Positions 42,667-50,819 of a stretch of 64,000 bases of DNA are shown one piece after another. Under the pieces are notes generated by a model. It was given only the letters and a program-made list of their open reading frames with translations, ran no database searches and was not told where the DNA came from. This DNA comes from Streptomyces sp. Go-475 (lineage in GTDB: Bacteria > Actinomycetota > Actinomycetes > Streptomycetales > Streptomycetaceae), in contig NZ_CP026121.1 in the NCBI RefSeq assembly GCF_003330845.1, positions 2,213,501-2,277,500 on the forward strand, read 5' to 3'. How positions within the stretch are numbered: position 1 is the stretch's first letter; each line of letters opens with the position of its first letter. A program made the translations under genes and the position numbers.

Positions 42667-43313
42667 GAAGTGTTCTCCAGGGTGTACGGCAGCGTGCCCC
42701 AAGGATGATCTCCGGTTCCGGGCACCGCGCAGTGCACCGCCGCGCCCCGCGCCCGGGCCAGGGCCTCCGGGTCGGCGTCGGGCGGCACGTCGTACACCAG
42801 GTGGCACAGCCGTACGTCCGGGCCGCCGGGCCAGGGCTGGGGGTGCTGGGCGCGGTAGGACGCCCAGGTGCCCTCGAAGGTGACGAGGACGTCGGCGATG
42901 CGGGCGTAGCAGGGGTGCGGTGCCGTGCCGTGGTTGAGGACGAGGGTGCCGCAGCCGACGCCCCAGGCCGCGACCGCCAGCTTCTGGTAGTGCTCGAACT
43001 GCTCGGGCCCGGCGGGGACCTGGTCGAGGAAGGCGCCGTCGGTGCCGTACCAGTCGCGGTGCCGGGTGAGGTCGCGGACGACGTCGCCGGCGGCGCGGCG
43101 GCCGTAGTCGGTGTCGGCGTACCCGAGGACCCGGACGCCCGCCGCCCGCAGCCGGGCGGCGACCTCGGCGAAGGCCGCGTCGGGCCGGTCGCCGGGGCCG
43201 CTGGCCGGGTTGAGGACCACCCCGTAGAGGCGGGGCGCCGCCGCGACGATCGCGTCCCATTCGGCGGGGCGGGCGGACGGGTGCTCGTAGTACGGGACCA
43301 GGAGAGTGCTCAT
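42663..43313 (-). CDS. Spherulation-specific family 4 (Sph3/GH135-like) protein
   Basis: The 216-residue protein starts MSTLLVPYYEHPS and has GVVLNPASGPGD, VLGYADTDYGRR, GTDGAFLDQVP (Asp97) and VTFEGTWASY (Glu147), the conserved face of spherulin-4 proteins. Sph3, a fungal member, is a GH135 hydrolase that cuts galactosaminogalactan and is needed for its synthesis. There is no signal peptide, so it may act inside the cell or stay with the synthase. ATG 43313 overlaps the upstream stop by 4 nt; the longer frame from 43346 is unlikely. Confidence 0.87.
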   Translation of the reverse strand: MSTLLVPYYEHPSARPAEWDAIVAAAPRLYGVVLNPASGPGDRPDAAFAEVAARLRAAGVRVLGYADTDYGRRAAGDVVRDLTRHRDWYGTDGAFLDQVPAGPEQFEHYQKLAVAAWGVGCGTLVLNHGTAPHPCYARIADVLVTFEGTWASYRAQHPQPWPGGPDVRLCHLVYDVPPDADPEALARARGAAVHCAVPGTGDHPWGTLPYTLENTS

Positions 43314-44818
43314 CGGTGGGCGGTTGCCCTCCCCAGCAGGGCGCACACAAGCGCGGCCTGGACGGCGGCCGCCGTGCCGTGGACGACCACGCCGGTCAGG
43401 TGCGGATCACCGGTGCGGGTGACGAGGAGCAGGGTCTGGGCGAGGGCGGCGACGCAGCACACCGCCGTCGCGCCGGTCACCGCGCCGAACGACTGGAGCA
43501 GCAGGCCCGTCCACAGGACCACGCCCAGCAGGAGCAGCCCGGCCAGCCGGACGCCGCCGGGGAGCGGGGCCTGCGGCCACAGGGCGGCGGCGGCCAGGCT
43601 CAGGACGAGCAGGGCGGCGAGGTAGGCGGCCAGGCACTGGACGACGGTCAGGACGGTGGTCCGCCAGAAGTCCCGGGCGGTGCCGCTGGCGCGCAGTCCG
43701 GCGAGGCTGTCGCTGCGGAAGCGGTACAGCAGCCACTCGGCGGGCCCCATGCTGAGGGTGAGCGCCACGGCGGCGGGCGCGGCCACCGCGCCCCGCTCGT
43801 CGCCGGCGAGGACGTCGCCGAGCGCCGCGTACAGCACCAGGACGCCGGTGCCGAGCCCGAACAGGGCGTAGGGCAGGGACCCTGTGAGCCGGGGGCCGGC
43901 GGGCCGGGGCCGCGCGGGGCCGGTGACCGGCCCGCCGAACGGGAGCAGGGCGGCGAGGCCCGCGGTCCAGCCGCCCTCCCCCTTCAGGGCGGGCGCCACC
44001 TCGCGCAGTCCCAGCACCGCCACGGCCGCCAGGGAGCCCAGCAGCAGCGCCAGGCTCGCGGCCCGGGGCAGCGGGTCGACGAGGGACAGGACCGCGCCCA
44101 TGGCCATCGGCGCGAGGGCGACGAGCAGGTGCCGTTCGCGGCCCATCACCAGCAGGACGGTCGCCGCCGCCAGGTAGCAGGACTGTCCGGCGGCGAAGGC
44201 GACCACGGCCGGGGCGGCGCTTCCGGCGAAGGCCAGGGAGACCAGGGAGCCGAGCAGCGCGCCCGCCGGGGCCCCGAGCAGCAGGGCGCGCCGGGCGGCC
44301 GTCCGGTCGCCCAGCCCCAGCCAGGCGTACGCCCGGTGGGCGAGGCCCTGGTTCCACGTCCAGCCGCACAGGGCGCCGGCCAGCAGCGGGACCGTGCCCG
44401 CGGGGAGTCCGAGGTCGCCCGGGCCGGTGAACAGGGGCGCCCCTAGGACGTAGGCGAGGCCGGGGAGGGCGAAGACGACGCCGCGCAGCAGGCAGCCGAG
44501 CAGGCCGATCCGCCAGGGGTCGGGGGCCGGGCCGTCGGGTTCGGGGTAGCGGCGTTCGACGCGTTCGTAGAGGGTCTCGGCGAGCGCGAAGGAGTTCTTG
44601 ACGCCGTACCGCTCGCGTATCTGGTCGTCGGAGAGGCCGTCGGACTCCAGCAGGGCGGCTATCTCGTCCGGGTGGACGGCCGCGGCTATGAAGTCCTCCA
44701 GACGGCCGACGAGTTCGTCGACCGGGTCGGGCTGGGCCCAACTGGGCGTGCGCTGCCGGGGAATGCCCGGGAGGGTGTCCGGGCGGGAGCCCGGGGGCAG
44801 CCAGACGCTTCCGCTCAC
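43310..44818 (-). CDS. Polytopic membrane protein of the exopolysaccharide operon
   Basis: From GTG 44818 the protein is 502 aa. The first ~115 residues are cytoplasmic with a helical segment (DELVGRLEDFIAAAVHPDEIAALL...SDDQIRERYGVKNSFALAETLYERV), followed by about twelve TM helices. It lacks the PelG N-terminus I know, so direct PelG homology is doubtful, but its place right after a PelF-type transferase and its topology suit polymer export. An alternative is that it equals the membrane half of fungal Gt4c. It overlaps both neighbours by 4 nt, implying fixed co-expression. Confidence 0.75.
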   Translation of the reverse strand: MSGSVWLPPGSRPDTLPGIPRQRTPSWAQPDPVDELVGRLEDFIAAAVHPDEIAALLESDGLSDDQIRERYGVKNSFALAETLYERVERRYPEPDGPAPDPWRIGLLGCLLRGVVFALPGLAYVLGAPLFTGPGDLGLPAGTVPLLAGALCGWTWNQGLAHRAYAWLGLGDRTAARRALLLGAPAGALLGSLVSLAFAGSAAPAVVAFAAGQSCYLAAATVLLVMGRERHLLVALAPMAMGAVLSLVDPLPRAASLALLLGSLAAVAVLGLREVAPALKGEGGWTAGLAALLPFGGPVTGPARPRPAGPRLTGSLPYALFGLGTGVLVLYAALGDVLAGDERGAVAAPAAVALTLSMGPAEWLLYRFRSDSLAGLRASGTARDFWRTTVLTVVQCLAAYLAALLVLSLAAAALWPQAPLPGGVRLAGLLLLGVVLWTGLLLQSFGAVTGATAVCCVAALAQTLLLVTRTGDPHLTGVVVHGTAAAVQAALVCALLGRATAHR

Positions 44819-46338
44819 CAGCCGGCCCCGTCCGTCGCGACGGCCGCGTACCAGGGGTCGCGCAGTTCCAGCGTCCAGTCGGCGACGGTCTCCAGCGTCG
44901 GTTCGTACACCTCGTCCTCGCCCGCGAGTTCCTTGTAGATGGTGCGGAAGGCGTCCACCGAGCGGCGCAGCGTGAAGCGGTCGATGACGCGCTGGCGCGA
45001 CAACGCGCCCAGTTCGAGGCGCCGTTCGTCGTCCTTGAGCAGGGTCAGCGCGGCGGCGGCCATCTTCTCCGGCTCGCGCGGCGGCACCACCAGACCGGTG
45101 TCGCCTACGGCCTCGCGCACTCCCCCGACGTCCGTGGACACCGTCGTACGGCCGCACGACATGGCCTCGATGATGGAGAACGGGAAGCCCTCCGAGATCG
45201 ACGACAGCATGACGAGGTGCCCGGCCGCGTAGGCCCGCCAGACCTCGCTGATGCGGCCCTCGAAGGTCAGGCCGTCGGTGACGCCCAGTTCGGCGGCGAG
45301 CTTCTCCAGCCGCGTGCGGTAGGCCTCGCCGCCGGGCGGGACGGGGCCGAAGAGCCTGAGCCGGGTCGCCGGGATCTCGGCGCGCACCAGGGCGTAGGCG
45401 CGGATCAGGGTCTCCAGGTCCTTGATGGGGTCGATGCGGCCGCACCAGGACAGGGTCGGGACCTCGGGCTCGGGGCCGGCGTGCGGGAAGGCGGCCGGGT
45501 CGACGCCGTTGTAGACCGTGCGGATCTTGTCGGCGTCGGCGCCGCCGCGCTCCTCCCAGCGGCGGTTGTACTGGTTGCACGGGGTGATCAGGTCGGCGGC
45601 GCGGTAGCCGTAGGAGTTCAGCTCCCGGTAGAAGCCGAGCATGAAGGCCTTCACGGGCCAGCGCTGGGCGTCGCGGCGGTAGCCGAGGTAGCGCTCGCGC
45701 AGGTAGATGCCGTGCTCGGTGAGGAGGAACGGCACGCCGTCCAGGTGACGCGCGGCGAGCGCGGGCAGGGTCGCGAGGCCGCTGCTGACGGCGTGCGCGA
45801 CGGAGTCCTCGGGTATGCGGACGCCGAGCGGGCGCAGGGCGTGCTCCAGCAGGTCCGTCGCGGTCAGCGCGTCGTGCACGGTCGGGCGGGCGGCGGCCGT
45901 CGGCAGGTGCGGCATGGTCCAGATCCACATCAGCGAGCGCAGTGCCGACTCGGTGCGCAGGGCGGCCGACAGGCGTCCGTCGCGGGCGAGTTCGGCCAGC
46001 TCGTTCAGGGACTCGCCGAAGTCGGCGTGCGAGTCGGGTTCGAGGAAGGAGAGCAGGAAACGCTCGTAGGTCTCCGTGAAACGGCGGCGGGCCCTGCCGT
46101 ACGGGGGCCTGCCGCGGCCGGGGCGCGGGCCCCAGGTCGGGACCGAGGTGTGCCGGCAGACGTTGGGCGGCAGGTCCCAGGTGACGGGCTCCCGGCCGCT
46201 GCCGGTGAGCGAGACGAGGTGGAAGTCGACCTCGGGCATGCCCTTGACGAGTTGGTCGCACCAGGTGCTGACGCCGCCGTGGACGTGCGGGTAGGTGCCT
46301 TCGGTGAGCATGGTGACATGACGGCCTGTTCGCCTCAT
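44815..46338 (-). CDS. PelF-type GT4 glycosyltransferase
   Basis: The 507-residue protein starts MRRTGRHVTMLTEGTYPHVHGGVSTWCDQL, the PelF opening (HGGVSxW), and continues with FLLTEHGIYLRERYL, VYNGVDPAAFP, CGRIDPIKDLETLIRAYA (Arg301, Lys306 nucleotide site) and the E-x7-E motif EGFPFSIIEAMSCG (Glu383/Glu391). PelF uses UDP-GalNAc to build the Pel chain in Gram-negatives, and fungal Gt4c has the same kind of domain. No signal or TM is present, so it works at the inner membrane face with the next gene's product. Confidence 0.9.
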   Translation of the reverse strand: MRRTGRHVTMLTEGTYPHVHGGVSTWCDQLVKGMPEVDFHLVSLTGSGREPVTWDLPPNVCRHTSVPTWGPRPGRGRPPYGRARRRFTETYERFLLSFLEPDSHADFGESLNELAELARDGRLSAALRTESALRSLMWIWTMPHLPTAAARPTVHDALTATDLLEHALRPLGVRIPEDSVAHAVSSGLATLPALAARHLDGVPFLLTEHGIYLRERYLGYRRDAQRWPVKAFMLGFYRELNSYGYRAADLITPCNQYNRRWEERGGADADKIRTVYNGVDPAAFPHAGPEPEVPTLSWCGRIDPIKDLETLIRAYALVRAEIPATRLRLFGPVPPGGEAYRTRLEKLAAELGVTDGLTFEGRISEVWRAYAAGHLVMLSSISEGFPFSIIEAMSCGRTTVSTDVGGVREAVGDTGLVVPPREPEKMAAAALTLLKDDERRLELGALSRQRVIDRFTLRRSVDAFRTIYKELAGEDEVYEPTLETVADWTLELRDPWYAAVATDGAGW

Positions 46339-46393
46339 GCGGTGATTCCCCCTGTGGTGCGGATGGTGTGCGGGGAACTGCTGCCGGATTCCG

Positions 46394-46448
46394 AGTGCGG
46401 GCTCGTTGTGGCTGGTCGCGCAGTTCCCCGCGCCCCCAAGAAGGGGCG
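46394..46448 (+). repeat. Dispersed intergenic repeat inside the exopolysaccharide operon
   Basis: GAGTGCGGGCTCGTTGTGGCTGGTCGCGCAG then TTCCCCGCGCCCC, followed by CAAGAA-GGGGCG, which closes a GCGCCCC/GGGGCG(T) hairpin. It fills the 115-bp gap between the deacetylase and PelF genes and might attenuate transcription between them. Confidence 0.7.
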
Positions 46449-46453
46449 TGCCC

Positions 46454-48487
46454 TTACGGCAACTTGAGAGTGAGAGCCGACTGGAGTGCCGCCGGGGTCG
46501 TCCACGCCGAGCGGGCTCCCGCGTACGGGGTGCCGAACTCGCTGGTGCCCAGGAGGCTTTCCTTCTTGGTGCCCTCCGGTGCCGTCACCGGGATCTGCGT
46601 GCCGGACGGCGCCGTGACCGTGACCGTGGTGCCGATGCGGTACGCCGTGACACGGCCGTCGGCCAGGGCGGTCCGCCAGGCGGCGCGGCGCTGCACCTCG
46701 GTGCCGATGGCGCTGTGCCGGGGGTTCTCCAGCGGGGTGTCGTCGGCGAACAGCGCCCGGTAGTCGGTGAGCACCTTCTCCATGACCGGGTAGAGCAGCC
46801 GGTCCTCGGCCAGGTTGGACTGGTGCGCGTAGTGCGGCCGGGGGTCGCCGGCGAGGACGTGCCCGAGGGCGGTGCGGGCCTCCTGCGGGACGATGTGCTC
46901 GGCGTAGCCCGTGTCGGGGTCGAGCGGCTCGTCGAGGCAGGTGGAGGTGGGGTTGTCCTCGCAGACGCCGCTGCCGCCGTCGGCCCGCGAGGTGTAGACC
47001 CAGTTGTACTCGTCGGCCATCTCGGCCGCCGTGCCCACGTTGTAGTACACGTTCATCGGGTGGCGCGGCACGGTCAGCGCGTTGCCGATCGCGCGCTGCT
47101 CGGGCTCGCGGGAGTTGTCCGAGGCGATCCACCTCACGCCGGTGTCGGCGAGGGCGCCGGCCAGGTTGGGGTTGTCGGCGGGCTGCTGGGGCAGGGTCTT
47201 CAGGCCCGAGTGCTCGCCGGTGACCAGTTCGGTGCGGTCGACGGGGAGGCCCTTGTTCACCGCCCAGGTGTGGTTGTCGCGGATCTGCGCGGCGATCTCG
47301 GCGCGGCTCATGTACTTCGTCGAGCCGTCGGCGTTCTTCGCGCAGCTCCACGGCACGGTGGAGGTGTCCTGGACGCAGCCGAGGAAGGGGTGCGTGTAGG
47401 TGTGGTTGACCCAGCGGTACTGCGCCTTGTCGGCGAGCAGCCGGTCGGTGAGCGGGTCGGTGCCGCCGTGCTCGGTCTTCCACTCCTCGCCGGAGCCGGC
47501 GTTGTAGACCATGTCCATGGTGAAGCCGTGCTCGCGCTGCCACTGGGCGGCGTAGGCGGCGTCGTCGGCGGTCATACGGATCGGCGTGGTGCCCTCGCCG
47601 TCGCCGCCCGCGCAGTCGAAGTCGCCCGGGGTGCAGTTGCGTGCGGTGTCCCAGCGGCTGTCCGGGGCGAAGACGTCGTCGATGTGGACCGCGAAGGAGT
47701 TGCGGGTCTGACCCAGATGCACGCCCTGGGTCAGCCACTCGACTATGCCCCGGGCCAGCAGCCGGAACTGCTGCTGGTTGCCGTTGTAGGCGAAGGTCAC
47801 CACGAGTTCGCGGCGGCCGTCGTGGGCGTACTCGCCGACGAGGCTGCCCCGGCCGGTGCCGCCGGGCACGGGGATGTCGACGTAGCTGGTGAAGCCGGTG
47901 CGCGGCCGGGCCACGTAGCCGTAACTCTCCTGGACGCCCGGGGCGTTGTCCTCGAACCGGAACGCGCCGTCGAGGTAGCCGAACCAGCCGGCCCTCCCGG
48001 CCGCGGTGACGGACGCCTCGCGCCCGTCGAGGGTGCCCGCCCAGCCGCCCTCGCTCGTGTAGTCGAGGCCGACCTCCGGGTGGGCCCAGGTGTAGGCGTC
48101 GACCTGCGGGATGCCGAACGTCTTCTCGTAGCTCTCCAGGGCGGTCTGCTCGGCGGAGCCGGCGCCGAACGGGGCCTCGTTCGGCAGGACGACGCCCTGG
48201 TACTTGGCGCGGGGCCGGCCGTTCACGGTGTCGCTCAGGAACGACTCGGTGATCTTGGGGCGGCCGGTGTCGTTCAGGTCGACGGTGGTGTACGGGATGC
48301 CCGTGCTCTTCAGCTGGGCGGTGACCGCCCGGACGGGGCTGTCGCCGTTGTCCACCACCAGCACCTTCAGATCGATGCGCGGGTCTTCGGCGGCCGCCGC
48401 CCCGGGGGCCACCGCCCCGGCCGTGATCATGCCCGCCGCCGTCACCGCGGCGGCCGTGTCTCTCCATCTGCGCGCACGCTGCGCCAT
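46454..48487 (-). CDS. Secreted polysaccharide deacetylase (Agd3/PelA-like, CE18-type)
   Basis: From ATG 48487, with GGGGGAGGAACC as ribosome site, the product is 677 aa. A signal peptide (RRWRDTAAAVTAAGMITAG..., ending AAAA-ED) is followed by an N-terminal region (~35-255) starting LKVLVVDNGDSPVRAV. A deacetylase-like domain has AVHIDDVFAP (Asp270/Asp271) and NHTYTHPFLGC (His362, His366) as metal triad. The domain order and length fit fungal Agd3, which deacetylates GalNAc in galactosaminogalactan, and the deacetylase half of PelA. The gene heads the operon; a C-terminal domain of ~130 residues may bind sugar. Confidence 0.85.
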   Translation of the reverse strand: MAQRARRWRDTAAAVTAAGMITAGAVAPGAAAAEDPRIDLKVLVVDNGDSPVRAVTAQLKSTGIPYTTVDLNDTGRPKITESFLSDTVNGRPRAKYQGVVLPNEAPFGAGSAEQTALESYEKTFGIPQVDAYTWAHPEVGLDYTSEGGWAGTLDGREASVTAAGRAGWFGYLDGAFRFEDNAPGVQESYGYVARPRTGFTSYVDIPVPGGTGRGSLVGEYAHDGRRELVVTFAYNGNQQQFRLLARGIVEWLTQGVHLGQTRNSFAVHIDDVFAPDSRWDTARNCTPGDFDCAGGDGEGTTPIRMTADDAAYAAQWQREHGFTMDMVYNAGSGEEWKTEHGGTDPLTDRLLADKAQYRWVNHTYTHPFLGCVQDTSTVPWSCAKNADGSTKYMSRAEIAAQIRDNHTWAVNKGLPVDRTELVTGEHSGLKTLPQQPADNPNLAGALADTGVRWIASDNSREPEQRAIGNALTVPRHPMNVYYNVGTAAEMADEYNWVYTSRADGGSGVCEDNPTSTCLDEPLDPDTGYAEHIVPQEARTALGHVLAGDPRPHYAHQSNLAEDRLLYPVMEKVLTDYRALFADDTPLENPRHSAIGTEVQRRAAWRTALADGRVTAYRIGTTVTVTAPSGTQIPVTAPEGTKKESLLGTSEFGTPYAGARSAWTTPAALQSALTLKLP

Positions 48488-49007
48488 GGTTCCTCCCCCA
48501 GAAGATCCCGGAATCCCCTTGCGGTCGAACAGAGGAGGATCCGTGGAAATCATGCAAAGCGGCGAGCAGGGCGCTCACCGGATCCCGATGAGTGTGACTC
48601 AGTTCACCGACATACAGGATCAAGAAATGGCCACTACGCCACCGACAGGTGAACGCCCGCAGGAATGAGCGAACGGGGCCACGCGCGTAGTCTCGTCGTC
48701 GAGTGTTCGCCGCACCGGGGAAGGCCCCGTGATACCCGAACCCTGAGGTCGGAATAGGGTCGGTCGGCGATCTCCCGCCGTCCGCCCGAAGGGCGGGCCC
48801 GGCGGGGTCTGGTGCGTGCAGCTGCAAGGCGGAGGAGGGAGTCGATGCGGAGCATCGGCGACTGACGACAACGCCGCAGATGTGCGTGCCAGACTCCGCC
48901 GGGCAGGCGGGGGATCGCCGACCGACCCTCAGGGTCGGCTGTCGGGCCCGGTCGACCCACACCGTTCGACCACAGCAACTTCACATCGGAAGCGAGATTT
49001 CACCACC
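48488..49007. other. 520-bp divergent spacer between the exopolysaccharide operon and pepA
   Basis: This region must hold the promoters of both the deacetylase operon and pepA. The stretch 48488-48720 has moderate GC and no structure I can name, though CCGGATCCCGATGAGTGTGA lies near 48580 as a possible start region. The stretch 48721-48940 is dominated by nested inverted repeats (see 48756-48929). Several open frames cross it, but all look like shadows. Confidence 0.6.
48756..48929 (+). repeat. 174-nt nested palindrome in the pepA leader
   Basis: An outer arm (48756-48777) matches the complement of 48908-48929 at 21 of 22 positions (core GGTCGGTCGGCGATC). Inside, GGCGGGGTCTGG (48801-48812) pairs with CCAGACTCCGCC (48889-48900), and inside that GATGC-GGA-GCATC (48844-48856) forms a small hairpin. 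A separate CCGCCC-gaa-GGGCGG hairpin lies at 48782-48796. It may be a structured leader RNA or a palindromic repeat element; phrases such as GACGACAACGCCGCAGATG are, in my memory, recurrent in Streptomyces intergenic DNA. Confidence 0.65.
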
Positions 49008-50534
49008 GTGACTGCTCTCACTCTCAGCACCGCCGCGGCGCCCGGTCTGCGGGCCGACGCGATCGTGATCGGTGTCGCCAAGGGTGCCAAGGGGCCGGTC
49101 GTCGCACCGGGCGCCGAGGCCGTGGACAAGGCGTACGACGGCAAGCTCGCCGGCGTTCTGGAGACCCTCGGCGCCTCCGGTGCCGAGGGCGAGCTGACGA
49201 AGCTGCCCGCTCCGGCCGGCTTCAAGGCACCGCTCGTCCTGGCGGTGGGCCTGGGCGCGGTCCCGGAGAAGGACGCCGACTACGACACGGAGGCCCTGCG
49301 CAAGGCCGCCGGTGTCGCCGCCCGCGCCCTGGCCGGGTCCAAGAAGGCCGCCTTCGCCCTGCCGCTGGCCGACGCCGCCGACGCCGGCGCGATCGGGGAG
49401 GGCGCGCTGCTCGGCGCGTACTCCTTCGACGCGTACAAGGAGAACGGCAAGGACCCCAAGGCGAAGAACGGCAAGGCCCCCCTCGCCGAGGCGGCCCTGC
49501 TGGGCGGCAAGCCCCGCGACAAGGCCTACAAGGCGGCGGTCGAGCGCGCCGTCGCCGTGTCCGAGGAGCTCAACCGCGCCCGTGACCTGATCAACACCCC
49601 GCCGAACGACCTGAACCCCGAGTCGTTCGCCGCGATCGCCCAGGCCGCGGCCAAGGAGCACGGCATCAAGGTGCAGGTGCTCGACGAGAAGGCCCTGGTC
49701 AAGGGCGGCTACGGCGGCATCCTCGGCGTCGGGGCCGGCTCGGCGGCGGGCCCGCGCCTGGTGAAGCTGTCGTACACCTCCTCGAAGGCGAAGAAGCACC
49801 TCGCCTTCGTCGGCAAGGGCATCACGTACGACTCGGGCGGCATCTCGCTGAAGCCGGCCGGTCACAACGAGACGATGAAGTGCGACATGGCCGGCGCGGC
49901 CTCGGTGTTCGCCGCGGTCGTCGCCGCCGCGCGGCTCGGCCTGGAGGTCAACGTCACCGGCTGGCTCGCCCTGGCCGAGAACATGCCCTCCGGGTCCGCG
50001 ACCCGTCCGGGTGACGTGCTGCGGATGTACAGCGGCAAGACGGTGGAGGTGCTCAACACCGACGCGGAGGGCCGGCTGGTGCTGGCGGACGCGCTGTGGG
50101 CGGCGTCCCAGGAGAAGCCCGACGCGATCGTGGACGTGGCGACGCTGACCGGGGCGATGGTGCTGGCGCTCGGCAGCCGGACGTTCGGGGTCATGGGCAA
50201 CGACGACGCGTTCCGCGCGGCGCTGTGCGAGGCCGCCGAGGAGGTCGGGGAGCCGGCGTGGCCGATGCCCCTGCCGGAGCACCTGCGCAAGGGGATGGAC
50301 TCGGCCACGGCCGACATCGCGAACATGGGCGAGCGGATGGGCGGCGGGCTGGTCGCCGGTCTGTTCCTGCGCGAGTTCGTGGGCGAGGGCATCTCCTGGG
50401 CGCACCTCGACATCGCGGGTCCGGCGTTCAACGAGGGCGGGCCGTTCGGGTACACGCCGAAGGGTGGCACGGGGTCCGCTGTGCGGACTCTGGTGAGGCT
50501 GGCTGAGCTGACGGCCGCCGGGGATCTGGGCTGA
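49008..50534 (+). CDS. pepA: Leucyl aminopeptidase (M17)
   Basis: PepA (508 aa from GTG 49008, MTALTLSTAA) is a two-metal cytosolic aminopeptidase. The C-terminal catalytic domain has GKGITYDSGGISLKPAG, MKCDMAGAASVFAA, the diagnostic NTDAEGRLVLADAL and WAHLDIAGPAFNE, with all metal and active-site residues in place. The N-terminal domain could bind DNA in E. coli PepA; whether it does so here is unknown. The leader upstream contains the large palindrome described separately. Confidence 0.95.
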   Translation: MTALTLSTAAAPGLRADAIVIGVAKGAKGPVVAPGAEAVDKAYDGKLAGVLETLGASGAEGELTKLPAPAGFKAPLVLAVGLGAVPEKDADYDTEALRKAAGVAARALAGSKKAAFALPLADAADAGAIGEGALLGAYSFDAYKENGKDPKAKNGKAPLAEAALLGGKPRDKAYKAAVERAVAVSEELNRARDLINTPPNDLNPESFAAIAQAAAKEHGIKVQVLDEKALVKGGYGGILGVGAGSAAGPRLVKLSYTSSKAKKHLAFVGKGITYDSGGISLKPAGHNETMKCDMAGAASVFAAVVAAARLGLEVNVTGWLALAENMPSGSATRPGDVLRMYSGKTVEVLNTDAEGRLVLADALWAASQEKPDAIVDVATLTGAMVLALGSRTFGVMGNDDAFRAALCEAAEEVGEPAWPMPLPEHLRKGMDSATADIANMGERMGGGLVAGLFLREFVGEGISWAHLDIAGPAFNEGGPFGYTPKGGTGSAVRTLVRLAELTAAGDLG

Positions 50535-50563
50535 CCGTCGCCCAGTAGCCCGGTCTCGCCGGT

Positions 50564-50628
50564 TGTGCGGCGCGTGCGGGGGCGTGGGGGCTGGTCGCGC
50601 AGTTCCCCGCGCCCCTTTCGGGGCGCCT
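50564..50628 (+). repeat. Dispersed intergenic repeat ending in a terminator-like hairpin
   Basis: TGCGGCGCGTGCGGGGGCGTGGGGGCTGGTCGCGCAG (in two halves) then TTCCCCGCGCCCC. The hairpin GCGCCCC-TTTC-GGGGCGC (50609-50626) closes the element. It lies 30 nt after the pepA stop and probably ends that transcript. Confidence 0.72.
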
Positions 50629-50819
50629 CCGGACGGGGCTCATGTGAACGTGGGGCGTCTCACACCGCAGCCCGGCGTCTCCTTGTGTGCTGACAAGTGC
50701 GAAGATGGGGCTCGGCAGGACAGGGCCCCACCGAAGGGCCGAAGAACGAGCGGCCGGACACCAGCCGCCTGCCGGTCACCGAAGACCGGCTCACGGCGCA
50801 CATGCATGGAGGACGTGAC

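Noticed and set aside
43310..46261. 983-codon minus-strand frame as a single GT-membrane fusion
   Set aside because: The upstream half is out of frame with the PelF protein and reads as Arg/Pro shadow. GTG 44818 with a GTGA overlap starts the real membrane protein.
48620..48984. Minus-strand small frames across the pepA leader (83-116 codons)
   Set aside because: They translate the nested palindrome, lack ribosome sites and show no domain. The region is better read as a structured spacer.
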